Assembly: GCA_035560935.1 (NCBI GenBank)
Contig: DATMYQ010000129.1
Span: 1-5,474, forward strand
Source: DATMYQ01 sp035560935
Lineage (GTDB): Bacteria; Bacillota; Negativicutes; Sporomusales; Sporomusaceae
Direction: 5' to 3'
DNA: 5,474 nt
Position numbers and translations under genes: made by a program. The notes beneath the pieces are model-generated. The model saw only the letters and a program-made list of their open reading frames with translations. It was not told the DNA's origin and searched no databases. Below are positions 1-5,467 of this stretch, in pieces (the first letter of the stretch is position 1; each line of letters begins with the position of its first letter).

Positions 1-2
1 AT

Positions 3-50
3 ATTATAGATATCGAAAAAATGGCAGCAATCTCAGGAGCACCCCACTAA
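3..50 (+). CDS. Possible 3' end of an upstream gene (partial)
   Basis: From position 3 the + strand is open for 15 codons to a TAA at 48-50, reading IIDIEKMAAISGAPH. If real, this is the C-terminus of a gene that begins outside the window and ends 39 nt before the stress-protein start, in the same direction. A second + frame is open to a TAA at 59-61, so frame choice is not secure, and so short an open stretch is expected by chance. I cannot assign a family. No terminator hairpin is visible between it and the next gene, so co-transcription with usp is possible. Confidence 0.25.
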   Translation: MIDIEKMAAISGAPH

Positions 51-74
51 TTCCCGGTTAACACATTACTGGAC

Positions 75-82
75 GGAGGAGG
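75..82 (+). promoter_or_regulatory. Strong ribosome binding site of the usp gene
   Basis: GGAGGAGG ends 7 nt before the ATG at 90. It decides between two in-frame ATGs two codons apart (90 and 96), favouring the first. Confidence 0.8.
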
Positions 83-89
83 AGAGAAA

Positions 90-515
90 ATGGGCATGAA
101 ACGCTATATCGTGGCTTATGATGGTTCCGAGAACAGCAAAAAAGCATTAGCATTGGCAACCGATCTGGCCAAATCAGTATCGGCGGAAATTTTTCTGGTA
201 ACCGTCTGCGACCAAATCCTGCAACAATTCGAAGACGTTAGCCTGTCTCCCGACATGGAAAGGGATTACGAGCAACATTTCGCCGATAAAGCGGCGGAAG
301 CCTGTGAATATTGCCGAAGCCAGGGAGTTCAAGCCCAATCCGCCGTATTGAAAGGGCACCCGGCCGATGAAATCATCCGATATGCCAAGCAGGTCAATGC
401 AGATCTTCTTGTTTCCGGCACCCGTGGCCTGGGCGGTTTTACCCAGTTATTACTGGGCAGCGTAGCCCACAAGCTGGTAACTTACTCACCAATCCCGGTA
501 CTGATTGTAAAATAG
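90..515 (+). CDS. Universal stress protein (UspA family, single domain, ATP-binding type)
   Basis: This is a complete 141-residue Usp domain, the usual size for single-domain members. The N-terminus gives beta strand 1 and the nucleotide-contacting aspartate (YIVAYDGS, D11). The C-terminus carries the ATP-binding signature G-2x-G-9x-G-S at G110, G113, G123 and S124, followed by the final strand SPIPVLIVK. Family members are cytoplasmic, usually dimeric, and bind ATP or AMP; they aid survival under stress, and individual targets are mostly unknown. The ATG at 90 is chosen because a strong GGAGGAGG at 75-82 lies 7 nt upstream; the ATG at 96 would be spaced 13 nt. The gene converges on yraN and shares a terminator hairpin with it. 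The intact motif points to the ATP-binding subclass rather than the non-binding UspA subclass, but the specific role is not predictable. Confidence 0.95.
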   Translation: MGMKRYIVAYDGSENSKKALALATDLAKSVSAEIFLVTVCDQILQQFEDVSLSPDMERDYEQHFADKAAEACEYCRSQGVQAQSAVLKGHPADEIIRYAKQVNADLLVSGTRGLGGFTQLLLGSVAHKLVTYSPIPVLIVK

Positions 516-534
516 TCTGACCAGCCAAACAGAA

Positions 535-571
535 AACCCGTGTTGAAACAACTTATTGTTCAGCACGGGTT
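535..571. terminator. Bidirectional terminator between usp and yraN
   Basis: Bases 535-547 pair with 559-571 in a 13-bp stem (core ACCCGTG / CACGGGT with one G-T pair) around an 11-nt loop. On the - strand the stem is followed by TTCTGTTT, with two more U residues at the stem base. On the + strand it is followed by CTTTAT. It lies between two convergent stop codons (usp ending at 515, yraN at 574), which fits an intrinsic terminator used from both sides. The U tract is modest on both strands. Confidence 0.8.
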
Positions 572-573
572 CT

Positions 574-957
574 TTATCGACCAAAAGCATTTTTAATATG
601 ATTGTATCTTATTTCTCCTGGCACCGGCATATAAATTTCCAGCACGTCAAAACGGCAAATCGCTTCCGGCTGTTTCACCATGTTCAGATAACATTGGGCG
701 GTCGCAATGATTTTCTGCTGTTTAAAGTAGTTGACTGCTTCTCCCGGCGATCCGCAGCAAAGGCTGCGCCGGGTTTTCACCTCCACAAACACCAGTGAGG
801 CGTCTGCCGAAGTTTTTCCTCCTCTGCCTTCACGGGCAATAATATCAATTTCACCCAAGCGGGTACGGTAATTTCTGTTCAGGATTTCATATCCCCGCTC
901 CCGCAAATAGTGTTCGGCCGCATCCTCGCCCGAATTTCCCAGCGCTTTACGATTCAT
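574..957 (-). CDS. yraN: YraN / UPF0102 family putative endonuclease-fold protein
   Basis: The 127-residue protein matches the YraN family in length and motif order: an N-terminal helix with LGNSGEDAAEHYL (6-18), GYEILNRNYR (22-31), the acidic motif GEIDII (35-40), then VFVEVKTRRS (56-65). E36, D38, E59 and K61 form the D-(x)n-ExK arrangement of the RecB/archaeal Holliday-junction-resolvase nuclease fold, so metal-dependent nucleic acid cleavage is a reasonable inference, but the cellular role is not established. Between the two acidic motifs is a Gly/Ser-rich loop (GRGGKTSADAS, 44-54) that seems longer than in many relatives. The ATG at 957 is supported by GGAG at 965-968 with a 7-nt spacer. 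It lies 23 nt behind the HD-GYP gene and is the last gene before the terminator at 535-571. Family assignment is firm; biochemical activity is inferred. Confidence 0.95.
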   Translation of the reverse strand: MNRKALGNSGEDAAEHYLRERGYEILNRNYRTRLGEIDIIAREGRGGKTSADASLVFVEVKTRRSLCCGSPGEAVNYFKQQKIIATAQCYLNMVKQPEAICRFDVLEIYMPVPGEIRYNHIKNAFGR

Positions 958-980
958 CAGCCTTCTCCATTCTGCGCTTA

Positions 981-2045
981 TTATTGATTCACTATTGATT
1001 CAACATAAACCTGGGGATGCTTCGAAAGATCAATTTCCAAGAAATTCGCCATTTTTTGGTTCCACTCATCTAGTACAATGCGGACGACCGGACGACTCTT
1101 AGCCTCCCGGGAAATATCCACCACGACAGCGATTTGTTTGGTATTGAGACGCACGAGGGAGCCGATGGGATACACGGCAATATTATCACAAAACGCCTGT
1201 AAGATTGCTTCATCAAAAAATTTATCAGAAGCTTTCTGTAAAATGGCAAGAGCTTCTCGTGGATGCAGAGCCCGGCGATACGCGGAGTTGGAAGATAATG
1301 CGTCAAACACATCGGCAATTCCAACAATTTGCGCATACTGATGGACGTCACTTCCTTGAAGACCCCGGGGATAACCGCTGCCGTCCACCCGTTCATGGTG
1401 TTGAAACGCGCAATGAGCCGACAAAATACTGATTTCCGGTGACTTGCGGATTAACTCGAACCCCAACTCCGGATGGCGCCGAATGGCATCCACTTCTTCC
1501 TGTGTCAGTTTTTCGTTTTTATCAAAAATTTCTTTGGGAATGAAAATTTGTCCAACGTCGTGCAGCAACGCACCGACTCCCAAATCCCGTAGGCGCAGTT
1601 GGTCATACCCCAGATTCATGCCGGTCATAATGGATAAAATACAGACATTGGCCACATGGCTGAATAAATATTCCCCCCGCGCCCGCATATCGGTAAAATT
1701 CACTAAAGTCCCCCGATTGCTGCTTAACTCATCCACCAGCATATTGGCTGTTTTTTTCGCCCGCTCCGCGTCAATTCCCTTACCAACACGACTGTGCTCA
1801 ATAATGGACCGGGCCGCAGTCACTACTTCCCGGCGCACACTCTCGTCAACCACGTCGGGAATATCGATATCCTGCGTCAGTTCATCTTCTATGTACACAT
1901 GTGAAATATCCAATACATTTAAACGTTCAATATAACTGGAACGCAATTCCATACCGGCGCTGAGCAGTATTGTGCCGTCGGGACTATAAATGGGGCGGGC
2001 CAGCTTCATTCCCGCCCGAATATCTTGCAATGCGCATCGTCTCAT
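981..2045 (-). CDS. HD-GYP domain protein, probable cyclic-di-GMP phosphodiesterase
   Basis: The 354-residue protein has three parts. Residues 1-60 form a beta-rich N-terminal region often seen ahead of HD-GYP domains in Firmicutes (AGMKLARPIY, LLSAGMEL). Residues 120-290 form the HD-GYP domain, and residues 291-354 a small beta-rich tail. The predicted metal ligands are present: H130, H162-D163, H191, H216-H217 and D245, together with HHERVDGSGYP (216-226), which carries the GYP signature. The family hydrolyses cyclic-di-GMP to pGpG or GMP and so lowers a second messenger that controls motility and biofilm formation. One position is odd: the usual HDxGK reads HDVGQ, with Q166 encoded by CAA. 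There is no membrane segment and no obvious receiver domain, so the protein is probably cytosolic. The ATG at 2045 lies 8 nt after the ylqH-like stop, and its GAGGT binding site (2056-2060) overlaps that stop codon, implying translational coupling. The fold is certain; catalytic activity is likely but unproven. Confidence 0.95.
   Translation of the reverse strand: MRRCALQDIRAGMKLARPIYSPDGTILLSAGMELRSSYIERLNVLDISHVYIEDELTQDIDIPDVVDESVRREVVTAARSIIEHSRVGKGIDAERAKKTANMLVDELSSNRGTLVNFTDMRARGEYLFSHVANVCILSIMTGMNLGYDQLRLRDLGVGALLHDVGQIFIPKEIFDKNEKLTQEEVDAIRRHPELGFELIRKSPEISILSAHCAFQHHERVDGSGYPRGLQGSDVHQYAQIVGIADVFDALSSNSAYRRALHPREALAILQKASDKFFDEAILQAFCDNIAVYPIGSLVRLNTKQIAVVVDISREAKSRPVVRIVLDEWNQKMANFLEIDLSKHPQVYVESIVNQ
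982..1002. repeat. Short tandem direct repeat at the 3' end of the HD-GYP gene
   Basis: The 10-mer TATTGATTCA occurs at 982-991 and again at 993-1002, a period of 11 bp. It spans the last codons and the stop of the HD-GYP gene (protein end ESIVNQ). Since 11 is not a multiple of three, gain or loss of a unit would change the C-terminal residues and the stop. It probably reflects a small local duplication. Confidence 0.7.
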
Positions 2046-2053
2046 GACAGTTT

Positions 2054-2356
2054 CTACCTCTTTCTCCTTCCCATCGTTTGGTCGATTCGGTAAACATAAG
2101 CCAGCACTTCCGCAACCGCCTGATAAAGATCGGCGGGAATTTCCCTGTCCAGTTCCACGGCCATCAACATTCCTGTCAATGTTTTATTCTGATACACCGG
2201 AATCGCATGTTCCTTGGCAGCGCTTAAAATCTGATCGGCAATAAAGCCGGCGCCTTTGGCTACGACCCGAGGAGCTTTCTCTCGCGATTGGTTATAACGA
2301 AGGGCAATCGCCTTTTTCTTTACATCTGCCTTGCTGTCTGTATCTGTGTCTGACAT
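2054..2356 (-). CDS. ylqH: FlhB C-terminal-domain-like protein (YlqH type, export-switch homologue)
   Basis: The 100-residue protein corresponds only to the cytoplasmic C-terminal domain of FlhB/YscU type III export-switch proteins. Landmarks are AIALRYN (16-22), APRVVAKGAGFIADQI (28-43), IPVYQNKTL (52-60) and IPADLYQAVAEVLAYVYRID (73-92). The four membrane helices of full FlhB are absent. The region where the autocleaved NPTH motif should precede ALRY is replaced by a polar Asp/Lys-rich leader (residues 2-15), so self-cleavage is not expected. Position after rnhB matches B. subtilis ylqH. The open frame extends to a TTG at 2386, but no Shine-Dalgarno precedes it. The ATG at 2356 has purine-rich AGAGGCGGTGG just upstream and is preferred. 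Role: possibly an accessory or substitute for the FlhB cytoplasmic domain in flagellar export; this is unproven. It is tightly coupled to the HD-GYP gene that follows. Confidence 0.9.
   Translation of the reverse strand: MSDTDTDSKADVKKKAIALRYNQSREKAPRVVAKGAGFIADQILSAAKEHAIPVYQNKTLTGMLMAVELDREIPADLYQAVAEVLAYVYRIDQTMGRRKR
2056..2060 (-). promoter_or_regulatory. Ribosome binding site of the HD-GYP gene overlapping the ylqH-like stop
   Basis: On the - strand GAGGT (2060 to 2056) overlaps the final Arg codon and the TAG stop of the ylqH-like gene and sits 10 nt before the HD-GYP ATG at 2045. Ribosomes ending the first gene would be placed to start the second. Confidence 0.65.
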
Positions 2357-2431
2357 AATTCCACCGCCTCTTTGGCTCAAATCCAATCAAAACAATATCG
2401 AATATTTTAACGCTAATCTAAAGTTTGGCTT

Positions 2432-3232
2432 CTATTCTTCTACACCTTTGTACTGCAAGTCAAGGTACTCTTTCACCGGAGCAAAGCTTCGCCGGTGAAT
2501 GGGACAGGGTCCCTGATCCTGAATCGCCATCAGGTGTTCTGACGTGCCATACCCTTTATGCCGCCCAAAACCGTAGCCGGGATATTGACGGTCATACTGT
2601 GCCATCAACCGATCCCTTTCCACTTTGGCAATGACTGAGGCCGCAGCAATAGACGCACTCAAACGATCACCACCGATCAATGCATGCCAGGGAACCGTCA
2701 GTTCCGGCAGCGGCATGGCATCCACCAGCACGGCTTCAAATCCGTCATTCAGTTCCTGCAGCGCCTGGTACATCCCCTGCAGCGTCGCCTGATAAATATT
2801 GATTTCATCTATCCGTTCCACCGGCACCGCCACGGAAGCGATAGCCAACGCCTGTTTTCTGATCACTTCATAAGCCCGCTCTCGCTGCGTTTCCGTCATT
2901 TTTTTCGAATCATTTAATTCCGGAATATAACATTCCCCGGGTAAAATGACCGCCGCAACCTGTACCGGCCCAGCCAGCGGTCCCCGGCCGGCCTCATCCA
3001 CGCCGGCGATTCGCCGGCAACCCCGGGTTGTGATTTCCCGTTCATACTGATATAGCCGAGCTACCCGTTCCCTGTCCATCTGTTCATGCTGCTGCCGGCG
3101 TTTCCATACGTCGAAAAGTTTTTGCACCGATTGACGTTGATCGTTTTGCAATCCAGCGGCCAATTCAGCTCCCAGGCTGTTGTGTTCCAGCAACAACCGT
3201 ATTTCCGATACTGTCATTCCCTGTATATTCAT
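2432..3232 (-). CDS. rnhB: Ribonuclease HII
   Basis: RNase HII cleaves the RNA strand of RNA-DNA hybrids and nicks 5' of single ribonucleotides in DNA, starting ribonucleotide excision repair. With the start at 3232 the protein has 266 residues, close to the roughly 255 of the Bacillus enzyme. GVDEAGRGPLAGPV (77-90) supplies catalytic D79 and E80 and the GRG junction-reading motif. LVDAM supplies D171, GGD supplies D189, and SIAAASVIAKVERDR and YGFGRHKGYGT follow. Residues 1-70 are the N-terminal extension typical of the Bacillus-type enzyme (MTVSEIRLLLE). The frame stays open to a TTG at 3334, but that start and the ATG at 3298-3296-side codon have no binding site. MNIQGMTVSEI aligns with the Bacillus start, and GGAGAG lies at 3245-3250 (a rather long 12-nt spacer). 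It lies 198 nt downstream of rbgA beyond a terminator, so it probably has its own promoter, and 75 nt before the ylqH-like gene. Confidence 0.97.
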   Translation of the reverse strand: MNIQGMTVSEIRLLLEHNSLGAELAAGLQNDQRQSVQKLFDVWKRRQQHEQMDRERVARLYQYEREITTRGCRRIAGVDEAGRGPLAGPVQVAAVILPGECYIPELNDSKKMTETQRERAYEVIRKQALAIASVAVPVERIDEINIYQATLQGMYQALQELNDGFEAVLVDAMPLPELTVPWHALIGGDRLSASIAAASVIAKVERDRLMAQYDRQYPGYGFGRHKGYGTSEHLMAIQDQGPCPIHRRSFAPVKEYLDLQYKGVEE

Positions 3233-3396
3233 CGTCGGCGCCTGCTCTCCACTAGAAATCAAATCCATTTTTAGAATAATTTCTGGGTCCGCCTGAAAAT
3301 CCCTGCAAGCGGCAGCATAAAACCTTAAAGGCAAAAAAGATCTGTGCCGGAACGAAAAAGGCCAAACTGTTTTTCAGGATGTACTTTCCCGTTGGC
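3233..3396 (-). other. Untranslated region between the rbgA terminator and rnhB
   Basis: If rnhB starts at 3232, this 164-nt stretch is non-coding. On the - strand it begins with GCCAAC (3396-3391) that can pair with GTTTGGC (3367-3361) with one bulged base, enclosing a small CTG-AAAAA-CAG hairpin and followed by CTTTTTC. This resembles a second, weaker terminator. I see no convincing sigma-A promoter: the best pair, TTTTCA and TATTCT, is spaced only 15 bp. No known riboswitch class is recognisable. Confidence 0.45.
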
Positions 3397-3435
3397 AATA
3401 AGAAAGACTGGCCGATTTCGCCAGTCTTTCTTATT
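3397..3435 (-). terminator. Hairpin terminator at the end of rbgA
   Basis: Bases 3397-3412 and 3420-3435 form a perfect 16-bp stem with a 7-nt loop. On the - strand the GC core (AGACTGGC / GCCAGTCT) is followed by TTTCTTATT. These U residues also pair with an A-rich left flank, giving a nearly symmetrical structure. The rbgA stop codon (3431-3433) lies inside the stem. It should end lepB-rbgA transcripts before rnhB. Confidence 0.85.
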
Positions 3436-4321
3436 CCTCACCATCATCGTGATGATCTGCCATCTCTGCCTCATCGGGAGATTCCAGCGTAAATACGCCC
3501 AATTTCCCGGAGCGGAACTCACCCAGCAAAATCATCACAGCTTTTTCCAAATCCGGTACACCGCCGCCCCGCAGGCAGCCCCGCCGGGCAGCAATCGCTG
3601 CCAAAATTTCGTTATTTTCCTTCTCGCCAATCCGGGGATCCAGATTATAACGGGTAATGATGCGGTCACTGTAACGATCTCTTAATATCGTCAACAGTCG
3701 CAGCACAATTTTTTCCCGATCATATACGTCATCATTAATGGCACCGGTCAACGCCAATCTTACCGCTGCCTGTTGATCTTCCAACCTGGGCCACAGTACC
3801 CCGGGAGTATCCAGCAATTCCAGGTTTTTTCCCACCTTCAGCCATTGCTGGCCCCGGGTCACGCCCGGCTTGTCCGCCGTTCGTACGGTAGCAGCCCCTA
3901 GAAGACGGTTGATCAACGACGATTTACCAACGTTGGGAATCCCCAAAATCATCGCCCGGATGGCCCGTTGCTTGATTCCCTTGGCCTGGAGATGAGCAAT
4001 CTTAGGACCAATCATCTGCTCGATCTGGCTGACCAGTGTCTTGGTCCCTTTGCCGCTGACGGAATCGATACTAACCACCGGAATGCCCTGACTACGAAAA
4101 TGTTTCATCCAGCGTTCCGTCATCTCCGGCTCCGCCAGGTCTACTTTATTCAGTACAATCACTTTGGGTTTCGAACCAATGAGTTCCGTAATCACCGGAT
4201 TGGAACTGCTGGCCGGAATCCGGGCATCCAGAAGCTCCAGCACTACATCCACCAGTTTCAGCTGTTCCCGGATCATACGCTGTGCTTTGGCCATATGACC
4301 GGGAAACCAATTTATGTGCAT
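3431..4321 (-). CDS. rbgA: Ribosome biogenesis GTPase RbgA (YlqF), 50S subunit assembly
   Basis: RbgA acts late in 50S subunit assembly, promoting incorporation of the last ribosomal proteins and leaving on GTP hydrolysis. The 296-residue protein shows the circularly permuted GTPase order: G4 NKVD (58-61) and the G5-like SVSG (87-90) come before G1 GIPNVGKS (127-134), G2 T155 in KPGVTRGQQW, and G3 DTPG (171-174). The N-terminal WFPGHMAKA carries H9, the histidine implicated in GTP hydrolysis in this HAS-NTPase family in place of the usual switch II glutamine. The C-terminal RNA-binding region follows (RRGCLRGGG, 247-254), ending in an acidic HHDDGEE tail. The ATG at 4321 is preceded by AAGGTGGT (4331-4338) at 9 nt. 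It sits 20 nt behind lepB, so the two are very likely co-transcribed, and the hairpin overlapping its stop codon ends the unit. Assignment is essentially certain. Confidence 0.98.
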   Translation of the reverse strand: MHINWFPGHMAKAQRMIREQLKLVDVVLELLDARIPASSSNPVITELIGSKPKVIVLNKVDLAEPEMTERWMKHFRSQGIPVVSIDSVSGKGTKTLVSQIEQMIGPKIAHLQAKGIKQRAIRAMILGIPNVGKSSLINRLLGAATVRTADKPGVTRGQQWLKVGKNLELLDTPGVLWPRLEDQQAAVRLALTGAINDDVYDREKIVLRLLTILRDRYSDRIITRYNLDPRIGEKENNEILAAIAARRGCLRGGGVPDLEKAVMILLGEFRSGKLGVFTLESPDEAEMADHHDDGEE

Positions 4322-4341
4322 GGAGTTTTCACCACCTTTAA

Positions 4342-4869
4342 CTACGGCAACGTCTTAATTTGGTTGAACGGCCAGAAAATCATAACTGCCTTACCTTTGA
4401 TCAAGTCTCGCGACACAAAACCTACGTCCCGAAACCGGCTGTCTTCCGAATTATTGCGGTTATCACCCATGACGAACACGCGTCCTTCCGGCACTGTGGA
4501 CAGAGGATAGGATCCCCGGGTACGTTCCAGTATATAGGTTTCATTCAACAATTCACCATTAACAAACAGTTTGCCGTCTTTCATTTCCACAGTATCACCC
4601 GGCGTAGCGATTACCCGCTTGATAAAATCCCGGCTGGGATCTTTGGGGTAACGAAATACCAGCACATCACCTTTTTCTGGAGCCTTGAACCGGTAAATAA
4701 ACTTATTCACCACCAACCGTTCGCCATTCTCCAGCGTCGGTCGCATCGACGGGCCTTCCACCATGTACAATTCAACGATAAAATAGCGGATGAAAAAAGC
4801 CAGTACAATGGCAATAACAATCGATATCACCCAGTCCTTGATTTCCTCGCCCAATTTGGATGTATCCAC
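4342..4869 (-). CDS. lepB: Signal peptidase I (type I leader peptidase)
   Basis: This membrane serine protease cuts N-terminal signal peptides from exported proteins on the outer face of the cytoplasmic membrane. The 175-residue length fits the short Gram-positive-type enzyme. One N-terminal membrane helix (about 13-34) is followed by the nucleophile motif VEGPSMRPTL with S41. The general-base lysine K84 lies in RDFIKRVIATPGD, and the box E motif is GDNRNNSEDSR (135-145). There is no large periplasmic insertion as in the E. coli enzyme. The start is a GTG at 4869, supported by AGAGGTGG at 4877-4884 with a 7-nt spacer. It follows rplS across 175 nt that contain a strong terminator, so it is probably transcribed separately from rplS and together with rbgA 20 nt downstream. 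The catalytic dyad is intact and assignment is secure. Confidence 0.97.
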   Translation of the reverse strand: MDTSKLGEEIKDWVISIVIAIVLAFFIRYFIVELYMVEGPSMRPTLENGERLVVNKFIYRFKAPEKGDVLVFRYPKDPSRDFIKRVIATPGDTVEMKDGKLFVNGELLNETYILERTRGSYPLSTVPEGRVFVMGDNRNNSEDSRFRDVGFVSRDLIKGKAVMIFWPFNQIKTLP

Positions 4870-4876
4870 CCTTTAG

Positions 4877-4884
4877 CCACCTCT
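4877..4884 (-). promoter_or_regulatory. Ribosome binding site fixing the GTG start of lepB
   Basis: On the - strand AGAGGTGG lies 7 nt before the GTG at 4869. No in-frame ATG gives a protein that keeps the full membrane helix, so this site sets the start. A GGTGG core also precedes rbgA and the ylqH-like gene. Confidence 0.7.
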
Positions 4885-4956
4885 TCCCCAACAAACACTA
4901 TTCGGGCATCACCGCAAAAGAACTCCTGGCATCCTTTTCTTGCCGAGCTCAAAACC

Positions 4957-4977
4957 TGGGACTACTTAGTCAGTCTC
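4957..4977. repeat. Imperfect inverted repeat upstream of lepB
   Basis: GACTACTTAGTC (4960-4971) is a 12-bp near-palindrome with a two-base centre mismatch. The flanks GGGACT (4958-4963) and AGTCTC (4972-4977) can also pair. It lies about 90 nt before the lepB start, downstream of the rplS terminator, with which it shares the GGGACT motif. It could be an operator or RNA hairpin, or chance. No clear promoter was seen beside it. Confidence 0.35.
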
Positions 4978-4991
4978 TAATCGATACAGTT

Positions 4992-5018
4992 AAGAAAAAG
5001 GGGACTGCAACCAGTCCC
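4992..5018 (-). terminator. Intrinsic terminator downstream of rplS
   Basis: On the - strand GGGACTG (5018-5012) pairs with CAGTCCC (5007-5001) around a GTTG tetraloop, followed by CTTTTTCTTAA. The 7-bp GC-rich stem and the U run are textbook. It lies 26 nt past the rplS stop and separates rplS from lepB. Confidence 0.9.
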
Positions 5019-5044
5019 ACTGTTTGAATCCATATGCTGTTTGC

Positions 5045-5401
5045 CTAGCTTTTTTTGAAAACCCGTTTTTCCTTGATACGGGCGGCCTTACCGGTCAGGT
5101 TCCGCAGATAGTACAGTTTCGCTCTGCGAACAATACCGCGGCGCATCACTTCAATTTTGTCGATACGCGGAGAATGTACCGGAAAAGTACGCTCAACGCC
5201 CACATTATACGAAATTCTTCTAACCGTAAAAGTTTCCCGGACGCCACCACTCTGGCGATTAATAACAACACCTTCGAACACCTGGATACGCTCACGGGTA
5301 CCCTCAACGACTTTTACGTGCACCTTAACCGTATCACCTGGTTTGAAAGACGGGATGTCCTGACGCAGTTGTTCTTGCTCTAAAATTTCAATAATATTCA
5401 T
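5045..5401 (-). CDS. rplS: 50S ribosomal protein L19
   Basis: L19 binds 23S rRNA and helps form a bridge at the 30S-50S interface. The 118-residue protein is of normal family length. It contains PGDTVKVHVKVVEG (21-34), FEGVVI (42-47), SGGVRETFTVRRIS (51-64), the signature VERTFPVHSPRIDKIEV (69-85), and the basic RRGIVRRAKLYYLR (87-100) and GKAARIKEKR (104-113). The start is the ATG at 5401, with AAGGAGG at 5410-5416 and an 8-nt spacer, an excellent site expected for a ribosomal protein. In Firmicutes rplS commonly follows trmD. No trmD tail is recognisable in the 73 nt to the window edge, and a -10-like hexamer and stem-loop lie there instead, so rplS may have its own promoter. A strong terminator follows it. 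Confidence 0.99.
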   Translation of the reverse strand: MNIIEILEQEQLRQDIPSFKPGDTVKVHVKVVEGTRERIQVFEGVVINRQSGGVRETFTVRRISYNVGVERTFPVHSPRIDKIEVMRRGIVRRAKLYYLRNLTGKAARIKEKRVFKKS

Positions 5402-5420
5402 TTATTGCTCCTCCTTATTG

Positions 5421-5452
5421 CAGACGTTCTTACCGCGGCAGAGGACCGTCCG
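5421..5452 (-). ncRNA. Candidate L19 (rplS) mRNA leader stem-loop
   Basis: On the - strand CGGACG (5452-5447) pairs with CGTCTG (5426-5421) in a 6-bp stem with one G-U pair. It encloses a 20-nt loop containing TCCTCTGCCGCGG, and ends 4 nt before the Shine-Dalgarno region. A putative autoregulatory leader family (L19 leader) is known upstream of rplS in Firmicutes, and position and size fit. I cannot check the match to its covariance model. Confidence 0.45.
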
Positions 5453-5467
5453 TTTTACACGAGATGT

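Noticed and set aside
947..970. Seven-codon - strand open frame (MEKADES) overlapping the yraN start
   Set aside because: It has no ribosome binding site, and its ATG merely precedes the yraN GGAG; most likely chance.
2357..2386. TTG start for the ylqH-like gene ten codons upstream
   Set aside because: The upstream sequence is AT-rich with no Shine-Dalgarno; the ATG at 2356 has a purine-rich site just before it.
2390..2410. AT-only hairpin AATAT-TCG-ATATT between rnhB and the ylqH-like gene, considered as a terminator
   Set aside because: The 5-bp AT stem is too weak for intrinsic termination.
3233..3334. N-terminal extension of rnhB to a TTG at 3334 (34 more codons)
   Set aside because: No ribosome binding site precedes the TTG. 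The extra residues do not resemble the family, and the start at 3232 aligns with the Bacillus enzyme.
3325..3522. 65-codon open frame on the - strand overlapping the end of rbgA
   Set aside because: It lies mostly in another frame of rbgA, runs through the terminator stem, and resembles no known protein.
3968..4510. 180-codon + strand open frame opposite rbgA and lepB
   Set aside because: It is antisense to two confidently assigned genes, with no binding site and no family-like features.
4898..4927. AGGAG followed by a four-codon GTG open frame in the lepB leader
   Set aside because: It is too short to support as a leader peptide, and no regulatory structure depends on it.
4360..4980. 206-codon + strand open frame opposite lepB
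   Set aside because: It is a shadow of lepB codons on the opposite strand; lepB has intact catalytic motifs and a good binding site.
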